In this document: in pieces, positions 29,937 to 38,473 of the stretch | Position numbering within the stretch: position 1 is the stretch's first letter | Layout of the letters: each line of letters begins with the position of its first letter | Assembly (NCBI RefSeq): GCF_013337765.1 | Contig: NZ_VBSB01000035.1 | Coordinates: 620,742-684,741 of the forward strand | Length of the DNA: 64,000 bases | DNA from: Mycolicibacterium sphagni | Lineage (GTDB): Bacteria > Actinomycetota > Actinomycetes > Mycobacteriales > Mycobacteriaceae | Reading direction: 5' to 3' | The notes under the pieces: generated by a model | Told to the model about the DNA's origin: nothing | The model's database searches: none | Seen by the model: only the letters and a program-made list of their open reading frames with translations | Program-made: the position numbers and the translations under genes

Positions 29937-30725
29937 GTGAGTTTCCCATATTTCATCTCGCCTGAGCAGGCGATGCGTGAGCGTTCCGAGCTGGCGCGCA
30001 AGGGTATTGCCCGCGGCCGCAGTGTCGTCGTGCTGGCCTATGACTCCGGCGTGCTGTTCGTCGCGGAGAACCCGTCGCGGTCGCTGCAGAAGGTCAGCGA
30101 GCTCTACGACCGGGTTGGCTTCGCCGCGGTCGGCCGGTTCAACGAGTTCGACAATCTGCGCCGAGGCGGTATCCAGTTCGCCGACACCCGCGGCTACGCC
30201 TACGACCGTCGCGACGTGACGGGCCGTCAGCTCGCCAACGTCTACGCGCAGACCCTCGGCACGATCTTCACCGAACAGGCCAAACCGTACGAGGTGGAAC
30301 TGTGTGTGGCCGAGGTGGCCCACTACGGCGAAACCAAAGCCCCTGAGCTGTACCGCATCACCTATGACGGCTCGATCGCCGACGAACCGCATTTCGTGGT
30401 GATGGGCGGCACCACCGAACCGATCATCACCGCGCTCAAGGAGTCCTACTCCGAGAACGCCGCACTCGGTGACGCGGTCCGGATCGCCCTCGAAGCCTTG
30501 CAGGCGGGCATCAACAGCACTGGCAGTACCAGCAGCAGCAGTAGCAGCAGCACACCGCCTGCCGAACCGCGCGTGCTCGGCCCGGCCACGCTCGAGGTCG
30601 CCATCCTGGACGCCAAGCGGCCGCGGCGGGCATTCCGGCGGATCACCGGCTCGGCGCTGGAAGCGCTTCTGCCCAAGGCGGACATCGCCCCAGCCGATGA
30701 GTCCGCCACGGGAGAAGGCTCCTGA
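29937..30725 (+). CDS. prcA: 20S proteasome alpha subunit
   Basis: It forms the outer heptameric rings and the gate of the 20S core; Mpa docks here through its GQYL tail. The 262-residue protein starts with the gating N-terminus MSFPYFISPEQAMRERS. Between the helix ending EALQAG and the strand TLEVAILD lies a Ser-rich stretch encoded by a near-perfect AGC repeat, longer than in M. tuberculosis. GTG 29937 abuts the prcB stop. Confidence 0.97.
   Translation: MSFPYFISPEQAMRERSELARKGIARGRSVVVLAYDSGVLFVAENPSRSLQKVSELYDRVGFAAVGRFNEFDNLRRGGIQFADTRGYAYDRRDVTGRQLANVYAQTLGTIFTEQAKPYEVELCVAEVAHYGETKAPELYRITYDGSIADEPHFVVMGGTTEPIITALKESYSENAALGDAVRIALEALQAGINSTGSTSSSSSSSTPPAEPRVLGPATLEVAILDAKRPRRAFRRITGSALEALLPKADIAPADESATGEGS
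30530..30552 (+). repeat. AGC trinucleotide repeat inside prcA
   Basis: Seven consecutive AGC/AGT codons plus flanking Ser codons encode a run of Ser in a surface loop of PrcA. Such a tract can change length by slippage without breaking the frame. Confidence 0.75.
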
Positions 30726-31699
30726 CCCAACTCGTCATCGGGGCCAGCGGCTTCCTCGGCTCGCATGTGACGCGCCAGCTGGTCGCCAGTGGCGCGGATG
30801 TGAGAGTAATGGTCCGCGAGACCAGTTCGACGAAGGGCATCGACGACCTCGACGTCGAACGGCACTACGGCGACATCTTCGACGACGAGGCCCTGCGCGC
30901 CGCGATGAGCGGCTGCGACGTCGTCTACTACTGCGTGGTCGACGCCCGGATGTGGTTGCGCGACCCTGCCCCGCTGTTCCGGACGAACGTCGACGGCCTG
31001 CGTCACGTACTGGACGCCGCTGTCGAGTCCGGGCTGAAAAAGTTCGTCTTCACCAGCACCACAGGCACATTGGCGGTCGGCGACGGTACGCCGGTCACCG
31101 AGGACGACCCGCACAATTGGACCGGCGGCGGGCCCTACATCGAGGCCAGGGTGCAGGCCGAGGATCTGGTGCTGGGGTACGCCCGCGACAAGGGGTTGCC
31201 GGGAGTCGCGATGTGCATCTCGACCACCTACGGGCCTGGCGATTGGCAGCCGACGCCGCACGGTTCGATGATCGCGCAGGTCGCCGCCGGCCGATTTCCG
31301 TTCTACCTGGACTTCTCCTCGGAGGTGGTCGGGATCGAAGACGCCGCGCGCGCAATGCTTCTCGCAGCCGAACGGGGCCGGGCAGGGGAGCGCTACATCA
31401 TCTCGGACAAGTACCTGAGCACTCGCGAGGTGCACGAGATCGCCGCCGACGCCGTCGGGGCCACCCGGCCGCGCATCAAGATTCCGCTGCCGTTGCTCTA
31501 CGCGGGCGCCCACGCCAACGATCTCGCGGCCAAGCTGCTGCGTCGCGACCTGCCCTTCGCTGTGGTCGGAATACGGATGGCGCAACTGATGTCGCCGCTG
31601 GACCACAGTAAGGCCGAACGCGAATTGGGCTGGGAGCCGCAGCCAGTCGAGGAGTCGATCCGCAAGGCCGCCCGATTCTTCGTGGATCTGCCCCGCTGA
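30722..31699 (+). CDS. NAD-dependent epimerase/dehydratase-family protein, probable CTG start
   Basis: An extended SDR of about 325 residues. The NAD motif GASGFLGS lies at the very N-terminus; the catalytic region includes TSTTGTL and GPYIEARVQAE, where the usual YxxxK Lys is replaced, so the active site is unusual. The product is unknown. No ATG, GTG or TTG exists between the in-frame stop at 30698-30700 and the NAD motif. The only plausible start is CTG 30722, which follows GGAGAAGG and overlaps the prcA stop as CTGA. A start at GTG 30767 would delete the NAD motif. Confidence 0.75.
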   Translation: MTQLVIGASGFLGSHVTRQLVASGADVRVMVRETSSTKGIDDLDVERHYGDIFDDEALRAAMSGCDVVYYCVVDARMWLRDPAPLFRTNVDGLRHVLDAAVESGLKKFVFTSTTGTLAVGDGTPVTEDDPHNWTGGGPYIEARVQAEDLVLGYARDKGLPGVAMCISTTYGPGDWQPTPHGSMIAQVAAGRFPFYLDFSSEVVGIEDAARAMLLAAERGRAGERYIISDKYLSTREVHEIAADAVGATRPRIKIPLPLLYAGAHANDLAAKLLRRDLPFAVVGIRMAQLMSPLDHSKAERELGWEPQPVEESIRKAARFFVDLPR

Positions 31700-31703
31700 C
31701 ACG

Positions 31704-33413
31704 TCATTTCACGCGTATGTGTTCGCGGTCGCCGGTGATGACCGCCAGCAGGTTGTGCCAGGCATCGGACGGCTCGTTGATGACGTCGCTGTGCGCCGAC
31801 GGCCCCGCCATCGGCGCGCCCGTGAGGCGGCGTCCGGTGTCGAGCCGGATGACGCCGGGCATCTCGTCCGGGTCGGCGCCGTGCGGCCCTGATCGGATGC
31901 CCTGCACCAGCTCGATCGGATCGCCCGGTGCAGTCATCGAGAAGCGCAACACCGCGGGGTTGCGGTCGTGCCAATCCGACGGATCATGAACGCCCACACC
32001 GGCTCCCGCCGCCTCGACGTAGACCACCCGATCCGCGGTCAGGCCGAACTCGTCGGCAGTGCCCAGGATCGCCCCGCCGTAGGAGTGACCCAGGTAGGTC
32101 ACCGGAATCGCCCCGGCCCGCCGTTCGACATCCTCGCTGAACGCCACCAGCCGCGGCGCCATCTGTAGGGCATAGTGGGGATCGGCCGCGTCTTTCACGC
32201 CGCCGAGCAGCTCACCGGTCGGGAAATGGCCGCCGAGATAGCTGATCACGGCCACCTCACCGCCGGATCCGGCGACGAATCGCCGTGCGGTCGCGACGTC
32301 GTCGGCCGATCCGTCAAACGTAGTGTTGAGTCCGGGCACCACTACCGCCAGCGCGTGTGCCCGGTCGAGGTCGCCGGATAGCTCGATGAGGGATTCCCGC
32401 TCGGGATCGAACCCCAGGATCTGTCGCGGCACCCGGCGGTCGCGGTCCACCGCATCGGGGACATCGGCCAGGAGGCTCTCGTAATACTCGATGCGGTCGC
32501 GGGCGTTGCGGTCGTGGGCGGCGATCGTTGCGGCGCGTAGCTCCGGATCGACGTGCAGTGTCGCCCAGAGTCGTTCGGCGTCGGCCGGGTCCCGCACGGC
32601 CACGACGGCCGCCCGCAACGTGACCTCCTCGGGGATGTCGAGGCTGCGGTGTTCATCGAGTATCGCGTTGGCGATGTTGATCCGGTTGGCCGCCATGCGC
32701 ATGTCCCACGGCACACCATCGGTGTTGCCCACCTCGTGGGGCTTCTGTTCGATCAGCCGCTGTCGCTCGGCATCTGACATCGCTGCGATCCGGCCGGCGA
32801 TGCTGTCCTGGCTCATCTGCGGCCAGTCGGCGACCGGATCGCCTGCGGCCGCGGCCGGCCGGACCGCTGCGGGGTCAGCAGATGCCGCGTCGAACGCCGC
32901 GTCGATCGCCTGTGCGGCTTCGGCGTCGGCCGCGCCGAGCGCGCTCAGCGCGCCCTTCAGCACGCGTGTCAGTTCGGTCGCGCGTTCATCGAGCATCGCC
33001 CGGGCCGCCGAGTCGGACCCGCCGCTGCACGCCACCAGCAGCGCCGAGGGTTCGGACGGCGGCCCCACCGTCCCGTCGTCGGCGACCGGACAGCCTTCGG
33101 CGCGGGCGTCGGCGAGCACGGCCAGCACCCGGTCCCGGCCGCGACCGATGACGTCGGCGGCGTCCCGCGCCTCGGCGCCGGCCAGGACCAGCGCCCGGCA
33201 CATGCGGTGCAATCCCGTGGCGGTAGGGCCGATCGCGTGTCGGGCTGCGCCCGCGCCCGCCCCGGTGAAGACACCCGAGGTGCCGGCCATCGTGTCGTCG
33301 ACCGTGTCGGCCTGGGCCTGCAGCCGGGCCGCGGCGCTGTCCCACTCGTCGGCCAGTTCGGTCAGTGCCTCCGGTCGCCAGGTGAGCACCTGCGCGACGT
33401 CCGGGAGGGTCAC
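31704..33413 (-). CDS. DUF1023 alpha/beta hydrolase with N-terminal WXG100-like helical domain (Rv2079-like)
   Basis: A 569-residue protein. Residues about 1-110 are helical with a TWRPEALTELADEWDSAAARL segment resembling WXG100-type proteins. The C-terminal 250 residues form the DUF1023 alpha/beta hydrolase, with the nucleophile in GHSYGGA preceded by VTYL. Substrate unknown; a link to type VII secretion is only suggested by the N-terminal domain. GTG 33413 overlaps the stop of the small upstream gene as GTGA, so the two are a coupled pair, like Rv2078-Rv2079. Confidence 0.8.
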   Translation of the reverse strand: MTLPDVAQVLTWRPEALTELADEWDSAAARLQAQADTVDDTMAGTSGVFTGAGAGAARHAIGPTATGLHRMCRALVLAGAEARDAADVIGRGRDRVLAVLADARAEGCPVADDGTVGPPSEPSALLVACSGGSDSAARAMLDERATELTRVLKGALSALGAADAEAAQAIDAAFDAASADPAAVRPAAAAGDPVADWPQMSQDSIAGRIAAMSDAERQRLIEQKPHEVGNTDGVPWDMRMAANRINIANAILDEHRSLDIPEEVTLRAAVVAVRDPADAERLWATLHVDPELRAATIAAHDRNARDRIEYYESLLADVPDAVDRDRRVPRQILGFDPERESLIELSGDLDRAHALAVVVPGLNTTFDGSADDVATARRFVAGSGGEVAVISYLGGHFPTGELLGGVKDAADPHYALQMAPRLVAFSEDVERRAGAIPVTYLGHSYGGAILGTADEFGLTADRVVYVEAAGAGVGVHDPSDWHDRNPAVLRFSMTAPGDPIELVQGIRSGPHGADPDEMPGVIRLDTGRRLTGAPMAGPSAHSDVINEPSDAWHNLLAVITGDREHIRVK

Positions 33414-33682
33414 GGCGGGAGGAGTCGCTCGGCGCCGGTGTTGTCGGCGGTGGTCAGTTCGCCGACCGCGCGGCGGGTCGAGCAAACCCAATCCTGTACG
33501 GCCGTAGCGAGTCGGCGCACTTCAGCGGCGACACGCTGGGGTGTGGCCAAACTGCCCAGCGCAGAACCGGGCAACGCCTCGAGACCGGGAATCGGGATGG
33601 CCGCAAGTTCGTCAGCCGCGCGGGTCAGACGCTCCACGAGCGGCCACAGTGTGGCGGTATCGACGGCGACAGGCTCGGGCAC
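33410..33682 (-). CDS. Small helical protein coupled to the DUF1023 hydrolase (Rv2078-like)
   Basis: A 90-residue protein predicted to be mostly helical, with heptad-like hydrophobic spacing (LWPLVERLTRAADELAAI, VAAEVRRLATAVQDWVC). The size and fold resemble ESX-type secreted partners, but I see no WXG motif. Its stop overlaps the hydrolase start, so they are probably made together and may form a complex. The homologue in M. tuberculosis would be Rv2078. Confidence 0.65.
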   Translation of the reverse strand: MPEPVAVDTATLWPLVERLTRAADELAAIPIPGLEALPGSALGSLATPQRVAAEVRRLATAVQDWVCSTRRAVGELTTADNTGAERLLPP

Positions 33683-33785
33683 GGCTCATGCTGGCATGTC
33701 GGGTGGGTTGGCTTTCTCGGCGATCCACAGGCATTTCAAACGCGTTTCGCGCACCGCTTGGCCACCACTGGCGCAAACCAACCAG

Positions 33786-33791
33786 TAGGCT
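33786..33791 (+). promoter_or_regulatory. -10 element of pafA (leaderless)
   Basis: TAGGCT, then seven bases, then GTG 33799: the same hexamer and spacing as for dop. Confidence 0.6.
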
Positions 33792-33798
33792 CGGTGTC

Positions 33799-35157
33799 GT
33801 GCAGCGGAGAATCATGGGCATCGAAACCGAATTCGGTGTCACCTGCACGTTCCACGGCCATCGCCGGCTGAGTCCGGACGAGGTGGCCCGGTATCTGTTC
33901 CGCCGGGTGGTGTCGTGGGGCCGCAGCTCGAACGTGTTCCTGCGCAACGGTGCGCGGTTGTACCTCGACGTGGGTAGCCACCCGGAGTACGCCACCGCCG
34001 AGTGCGACAACCTGGTGCAGCTGGTCACTCACGACCGCGCTGGTGAACGGGTGCTGGAAGACCTGCTCATCGACGCCGAGCAGCGCCTGGCCGACGAAGG
34101 CATCGGCGGCGACATCTACCTGTTCAAGAACAACACCGATTCGGCCGGTAACTCCTACGGCTGCCACGAGAACTACCTGATCGTGCGCGCGGGGGAGTTC
34201 TCCCGGATTTCCGATGTGCTGCTGCCGTTCCTGGTCACCCGCCAGCTGATCTGCGGCGCCGGCAAGGTGTTGCAGACACCCAAGGCCGCCACGTTCTGCC
34301 TGTCGCAGCGTGCCGAACACATCTGGGAAGGGGTGTCCAGCGCGACCACCCGCTCCCGGCCCATCATCAACACCCGCGACGAGCCGCACGCCGATGCCGA
34401 GAAGTACCGCCGGCTGCACGTGATCGTCGGCGACTCCAACATGTGCGAGTCCAGCACCATGCTGAAGGTCGGCACCGCTTCGCTGGTGCTGGAGATGATC
34501 GAGGCCGGTGTGGCGTTCCGCGATTTCTCGCTGGACAACCCGATTCGCGCCATCCGCGAGGTCAGCCACGACCTGACCGGCCGCCGGCCGGTCCGGCTGG
34601 CAGGCGGGCGGCAGGCCAGCGCCCTGGACATCCAGCGCGAGTACTTCGCGCGCGCGGTGGAATACCTGCAGACCCGCGAGCCCAACACCCAGATCGACCA
34701 GGTCGTCGACCTGTGGGGCCGTCAGCTCGACGCCGTCGAGAGCCAGGACTTCGCGAAGGTCGACACCGAGATCGACTGGGTGATCAAGCGCAAACTGTTC
34801 CAGCGCTACCAGGATCGCTACAGCATGGAGCTGTCCGACCCCAAGATCAGCCAACTCGACCTGGCATACCACGACATCAAGCGCGGTCGCGGCGTGTTCG
34901 ATCTGCTGCAGCGCAAGGGCCTGGCGACTCGGATCACCACCGACGAGGAGATCGAGGCGGCCGTCGACACGCCGCCGCAGACCACCCGGGCCAAGCTGCG
35001 CGGCGAGTTCATCAGCGCCGCCCAGGAAGCCGGGCGCGATTTCACCGTGGACTGGGTGCATCTCAAGCTCAACGACCAGGCGCAGCGCACGGTGTTGTGC
35101 AAGGACCCATTCCGTTCGGTGGACGAGCGGGTCAAGCGGCTCATCGCCAGCATGTGA
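33799..35157 (+). CDS. pafA: Pup--protein ligase PafA
   Basis: PafA uses ATP to join the C-terminal Glu of Pup to Lys side chains of target proteins. The 452-residue length is identical to that of M. tuberculosis PafA (Rv2097c). IMGIETEFG holds Glu 9 of the metal/ATP site and NGARLYLDVGSHPEY holds the catalytic Asp 57; the TRDEPHADAEKYRRLHVIVGD block is shared with Dop. There is no Dop-loop insertion. GTG 33799 fits both the family N-terminus QRRIMGIE and the leaderless promoter. Confidence 0.97.
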   Translation: MQRRIMGIETEFGVTCTFHGHRRLSPDEVARYLFRRVVSWGRSSNVFLRNGARLYLDVGSHPEYATAECDNLVQLVTHDRAGERVLEDLLIDAEQRLADEGIGGDIYLFKNNTDSAGNSYGCHENYLIVRAGEFSRISDVLLPFLVTRQLICGAGKVLQTPKAATFCLSQRAEHIWEGVSSATTRSRPIINTRDEPHADAEKYRRLHVIVGDSNMCESSTMLKVGTASLVLEMIEAGVAFRDFSLDNPIRAIREVSHDLTGRRPVRLAGGRQASALDIQREYFARAVEYLQTREPNTQIDQVVDLWGRQLDAVESQDFAKVDTEIDWVIKRKLFQRYQDRYSMELSDPKISQLDLAYHDIKRGRGVFDLLQRKGLATRITTDEEIEAAVDTPPQTTRAKLRGEFISAAQEAGRDFTVDWVHLKLNDQAQRTVLCKDPFRSVDERVKRLIASM

Positions 35158-35192
35158 CGAGCGCGCCGCGCGAGCGGCGCGTCCATCCCGGC

Positions 35193-35198
35193 TAAGGT
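35193..35198 (+). promoter_or_regulatory. -10 element of pafB (leaderless)
   Basis: TAAGGT, then seven bases, then GTG 35206. It lies in the short pafA-pafB gap, so pafBC can be transcribed independently of pafA. Confidence 0.55.
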
Positions 35199-35205
35199 TT
35201 TCCGA

Positions 35206-36195
35206 GTGGCGACATCCAAGGTCGAGCGGTTGATGAATCTCGTCATCGCGCTGCTGTCCACCCACGGCTACATCACCGCAGAACGCATCCGTGCGAGCGT
35301 GGCCGGCTACGCCGACAGCCCCAGCGACGAAGCGTTCTCCCGGATGTTCGAACGCGACAAGAACGAGTTGCGTGATCTGGGCATCCCGCTGGAGACCGGA
35401 CGGGTCTCGGCGTTCGACCCCACCGAGGGCTACCGCATCAACCGGGATGCCTACGCGCTGCCCGATATCGAGCTGACCGACGAAGAGGCGGGAGCCGTCG
35501 CGATCGCCACCCAGCTGTGGGAGTCCCCCGAGCTGATCACCGCGACTCAGGGTGCGCTGCTGAAATTACGGGCCGCGGGCGTCGACGTCGACGCTGACGC
35601 CGCCGTCGCGATCACCACCGCCGCGGGCCCGCCCGGGCTGCGCGGTTCGGAGGACGTGCTCGGAAACCTGTTGTCGGCCATCAATTCCGGTCAGGCGGTG
35701 CAGTTCCGGCACCGGTCCCTGCCGACTGATCCCTACACCGTTCGCACTGTGGAGCCGTGGGGCGTGGTCACCGACAAAGGTCGTTGGTATCTGGTGGGCC
35801 ATGACCGGGATCGCGACGCCACCAGGACGTTTCGGCTGTCCCGTATCGGCGCCGACATCAAAACCGTTGGGGCGCCTGGATCGGTGACCCGGCCGGACGG
35901 CGTCGACCTGCGGGCCATCGTCGACCAGGTCATCGGCGAGACACCCAGCGGCGTGCAAGCCTCGGTGTGGGTGGCCGACGGCCGGGCAATGTCGTTACGC
36001 CGCAACGGAAGAGCAGCAGGCGCACGCACCGTCGGTGGTCGCGCCGGAGACGTCATCGAACTCGACATCGGCACCCGTGACCGGCTTGCCCGCGAGGTCG
36101 CGGGTTACGGGGCCGACGCCCTGGTGCTGGAACCGGCCGCATTGCGCGACGATGTCCTGGCGCGGCTGCGGGCGCAGGCGGGTGAGGGCGCATGA
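35206..36195 (+). CDS. pafB: WYL-domain transcriptional activator PafB
   Basis: PafB and PafC form the activator of the LexA/RecA-independent DNA damage response in mycobacteria. The 329-residue protein has an N-terminal winged HTH (MNLVIALLSTHGYITAERI) and a WYL domain (RWYLVGHDRDRDATRTFRLSR) with the Arg residues thought to bind a nucleic-acid ligand. A C-terminal WCX domain follows. Its stop overlaps the pafC start as ATGA. Despite the name it is not needed for pupylation. Confidence 0.94.
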   Translation: MATSKVERLMNLVIALLSTHGYITAERIRASVAGYADSPSDEAFSRMFERDKNELRDLGIPLETGRVSAFDPTEGYRINRDAYALPDIELTDEEAGAVAIATQLWESPELITATQGALLKLRAAGVDVDADAAVAITTAAGPPGLRGSEDVLGNLLSAINSGQAVQFRHRSLPTDPYTVRTVEPWGVVTDKGRWYLVGHDRDRDATRTFRLSRIGADIKTVGAPGSVTRPDGVDLRAIVDQVIGETPSGVQASVWVADGRAMSLRRNGRAAGARTVGGRAGDVIELDIGTRDRLAREVAGYGADALVLEPAALRDDVLARLRAQAGEGA

Positions 36196-37163
36196 CACCG
36201 GTATCCACGCGGCTGGTGCGGCTGCTGAACATGGTGCCGTACCTCAAGGCCAACCCCAGCATCACCTACGCCGAGGCCGCAGCCGATCTCGGCGTGAGCC
36301 GTAAGCAACTCCAGCAGGACCTCGACCAGCTCTGGATGTGCGGGCTGCCGGGCTACGGACCGGGTGACCTGATCGACTTCGAGTTCTCCGGGGACACCAT
36401 CAAGGTGACGTTCTCGGCAGGGATGGACGAGCCGCTGCGGCTGACCTCGCCGGAGGCCACCGGCCTGCTGGTCGCGCTGCGCGCGCTGATCGACATCCCC
36501 GGCGTGGTGGACCCGCAGGCCGCGCTGTCCGCGATCGCCAAGATCGAGTCGGCGGCGGGCACCGTCAGCCATGACCACACGCACACCGTCGCTGCGGTGG
36601 AGGAACGGGCGCCGATCGAAAGCGACACCGCTGCGGCGGTGCGCGCGGCGGTCCGCGACGGTCGCGCGCTGTCCATCGAGTACTACTCGGCCTCCCGGGA
36701 TCAGTTGTCGAGCCGCATCGTCGACCCGATCCGGGTGGTGCTCGTCGGCGACCACAGCTACTTGAACGCCTGGTCACGCGATGCGGACGGGGTACGCCTG
36801 TTCCGGTTCGACCGGATCGTCGAGGCGACCGTGCTCGACCAGGCCGCCGTCCCACCCGAACCGGCCGTGCAGGCCCCGCCGGACACCTCGCTGTTCGACG
36901 CCGACCCGGCACTGCCCGCCGCGACCCTGCTGCTGGCGCCTGCGGCGTCCTGGATGTTCGAGTACTACCCGATGCGGATCCTCGAAGAGCTTCCCGACGG
37001 CTATCACAAGGCCGTGATGACCTATGCCTCCGAGGAGTGGATGAGCCGGGTGCTGCTGGGCTTCGGCGCCGATGTCCGGGTGCTGGGGCCCGAATCGCTG
37101 GTGACCCGGGTGCGCGAGGGCGCGGCGGCGGCGCTGGCCGCGTACGCGGACCTCACCGGCTGA
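36192..37163 (+). CDS. pafC: WYL-domain transcriptional activator PafC
   Basis: The partner of PafB, 323 residues with the same layout: an N-terminal HTH (LLNMVPYLKANPSITYAEAA, then VSRKQLQQDLDQLWMCG) and a WYL domain whose core here reads SYLNAWSRDADGVRLFRFDR. A C-terminal WCX domain ends the protein. ATG 36192 overlaps the pafB stop, so the two subunits are made together. Confidence 0.94.
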   Translation: MTPVSTRLVRLLNMVPYLKANPSITYAEAAADLGVSRKQLQQDLDQLWMCGLPGYGPGDLIDFEFSGDTIKVTFSAGMDEPLRLTSPEATGLLVALRALIDIPGVVDPQAALSAIAKIESAAGTVSHDHTHTVAAVEERAPIESDTAAAVRAAVRDGRALSIEYYSASRDQLSSRIVDPIRVVLVGDHSYLNAWSRDADGVRLFRFDRIVEATVLDQAAVPPEPAVQAPPDTSLFDADPALPAATLLLAPAASWMFEYYPMRILEELPDGYHKAVMTYASEEWMSRVLLGFGADVRVLGPESLVTRVREGAAAALAAYADLTG

Positions 37164-37196
37164 CCTGCATCCCGGCTCGTCAGGGGGCCGGTGGGG

Positions 37197-37202
37197 TAGC
37201 AT
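37197..37202 (+). promoter_or_regulatory. Possible -10 element of tatA
   Basis: TAGCAT, about 26 bases before the TTG start, would give a leader of roughly 20 bases that contains TGGAGG. Confidence 0.45.
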
Positions 37203-37228
37203 CGAACCAACGTCTGGAGGTGACCAAA

Positions 37229-37492
37229 TTGGGTGCTCTACAACCGTGGCACTGGCTGATTCTCATCGCCGTGGTCGTGCTGCTCTTTGGGTCGAAGAGG
37301 TTGCCTGACGCGGCCCGTTCGTTGGGCAAGTCGATGCGCATCTTCAAGTCAGAGGTCAAAGAGCTGCAGAGCGAGAGCAAGACGGACACTCCCGTCACGC
37401 CCGCGCAGCCGCCGACCCAGGTTCAGTCCGAGCGCGTCGAGGCCCCGGTGACACCGCCGGCCCAGAGCCACACCGACGCCAAACCGGCCTGA
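37229..37492 (+). CDS. tatA: Sec-independent protein translocase TatA
   Basis: The pore-forming subunit of the twin-arginine translocase, 87 residues. One membrane helix (WHWLILIAVVVLLFG) is followed by the hinge KRLPDAARSLGKSM, an amphipathic helix and a Pro-rich tail. I chose TTG 37229, because TGGAGG lies eight bases upstream and the product then begins GALQPWHW, like the M. tuberculosis protein. An in-frame GTG at 37220 would overlap that ribosome site. Confidence 0.93.
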   Translation: MGALQPWHWLILIAVVVLLFGSKRLPDAARSLGKSMRIFKSEVKELQSESKTDTPVTPAQPPTQVQSERVEAPVTPPAQSHTDAKPA

Positions 37493-37537
37493 ACCCGACA
37501 ACGACCAGGCGCTCGTGCGCCGTAGTTAGACGCTGCT

Positions 37538-38473
37538 GTGCGCACCCCTAAATTCCTGTCGCGGCTCGACCCTCGACAACGCCGCAGCCGCAAAAACCCC
37601 GACGGGACGATGTCCCTCGTCGACCACATCCGGGAGCTGCGGACCCGGCTGCTCATCTCGGTGGGTGCCGTCGCGCTCACCACGATCATCGGCTTCCTCT
37701 GGTACAGCCACGGCTTCTTCGGCGTGGAGAGCCTGGGTGAATGGCTGCGCGAGCCGTACTGTTCGCTGCCGCAGTCGGCCCGCGCCGATATCAGCGCCGA
37801 CGGTGGCTGCCGGCTGCTGGCGACCGCGCCGTTCGACCAGTTCATGCTGCGGCTCAAGGTCGGCCTGACCGCGGGCATCGTGCTGGCCTGCCCGGTGTGG
37901 CTGCATCAGTTGTGGGCGTTCATCACTCCCGGCCTGTACCGCAACGAGCGCCGCTTCGCGTCGGTGTTCGTCTTCTTCGCCGCACTGCTGTTCGTGTCCG
38001 GCACCGTGCTGGCCTACTTCGTCCTGTCCAAGGCACTGCACTTCCTGCTGACGGTCGGCAGCGATGTTCAGGTCACCGCGCTGTCCGGCGACCAGTACTT
38101 CGGGTTCTTGATCAACCTGCTGCTGATCTTCGGCGTCAGTTTCGAATTCCCGCTGCTGATCATCATGCTCAACCTGATCGGCATGCTGCCGTACGCCAAG
38201 CTCAAGTCGTGGCGCCGCGGCCTGATCTTCGGGGTGTTCGTCTTCGCCGCGTTCGCCACGCCCGGCTCGGATCCGTTCTCGATGCTGGCCCTCGGCCTGG
38301 CGCTCACGGTGCTGCTGGAGTTCGCGATCCAGATCGCCCGCCTGAACGACCGGCGAAAAGCCAAGCGGGAAGCCCAAGCCGAGATTCCCGACGACCAGGC
38401 CGCACCCATCGAGGCGCCCACTCCGGTAGCCGCCCCGACGACGTTCGCGGCACAGCATGACGACATCACCTAG
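37538..38473 (+). CDS. tatC: Sec-independent protein translocase TatC
   Basis: The signal-peptide receptor of the Tat system. The 311-residue protein has six membrane helices and the conserved N-terminal MSLVDHIRELRTRLL motif with the Glu/Arg pair that contacts the twin-arginine signal. The C-terminal tail is charged and then Ala/Pro-rich. GTG 37538 starts the protein with RTPKFLSRL. Its last 17 bases overlap helY. Confidence 0.96.
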   Translation: MRTPKFLSRLDPRQRRSRKNPDGTMSLVDHIRELRTRLLISVGAVALTTIIGFLWYSHGFFGVESLGEWLREPYCSLPQSARADISADGGCRLLATAPFDQFMLRLKVGLTAGIVLACPVWLHQLWAFITPGLYRNERRFASVFVFFAALLFVSGTVLAYFVLSKALHFLLTVGSDVQVTALSGDQYFGFLINLLLIFGVSFEFPLLIIMLNLIGMLPYAKLKSWRRGLIFGVFVFAAFATPGSDPFSMLALGLALTVLLEFAIQIARLNDRRKAKREAQAEIPDDQAAPIEAPTPVAAPTTFAAQHDDIT

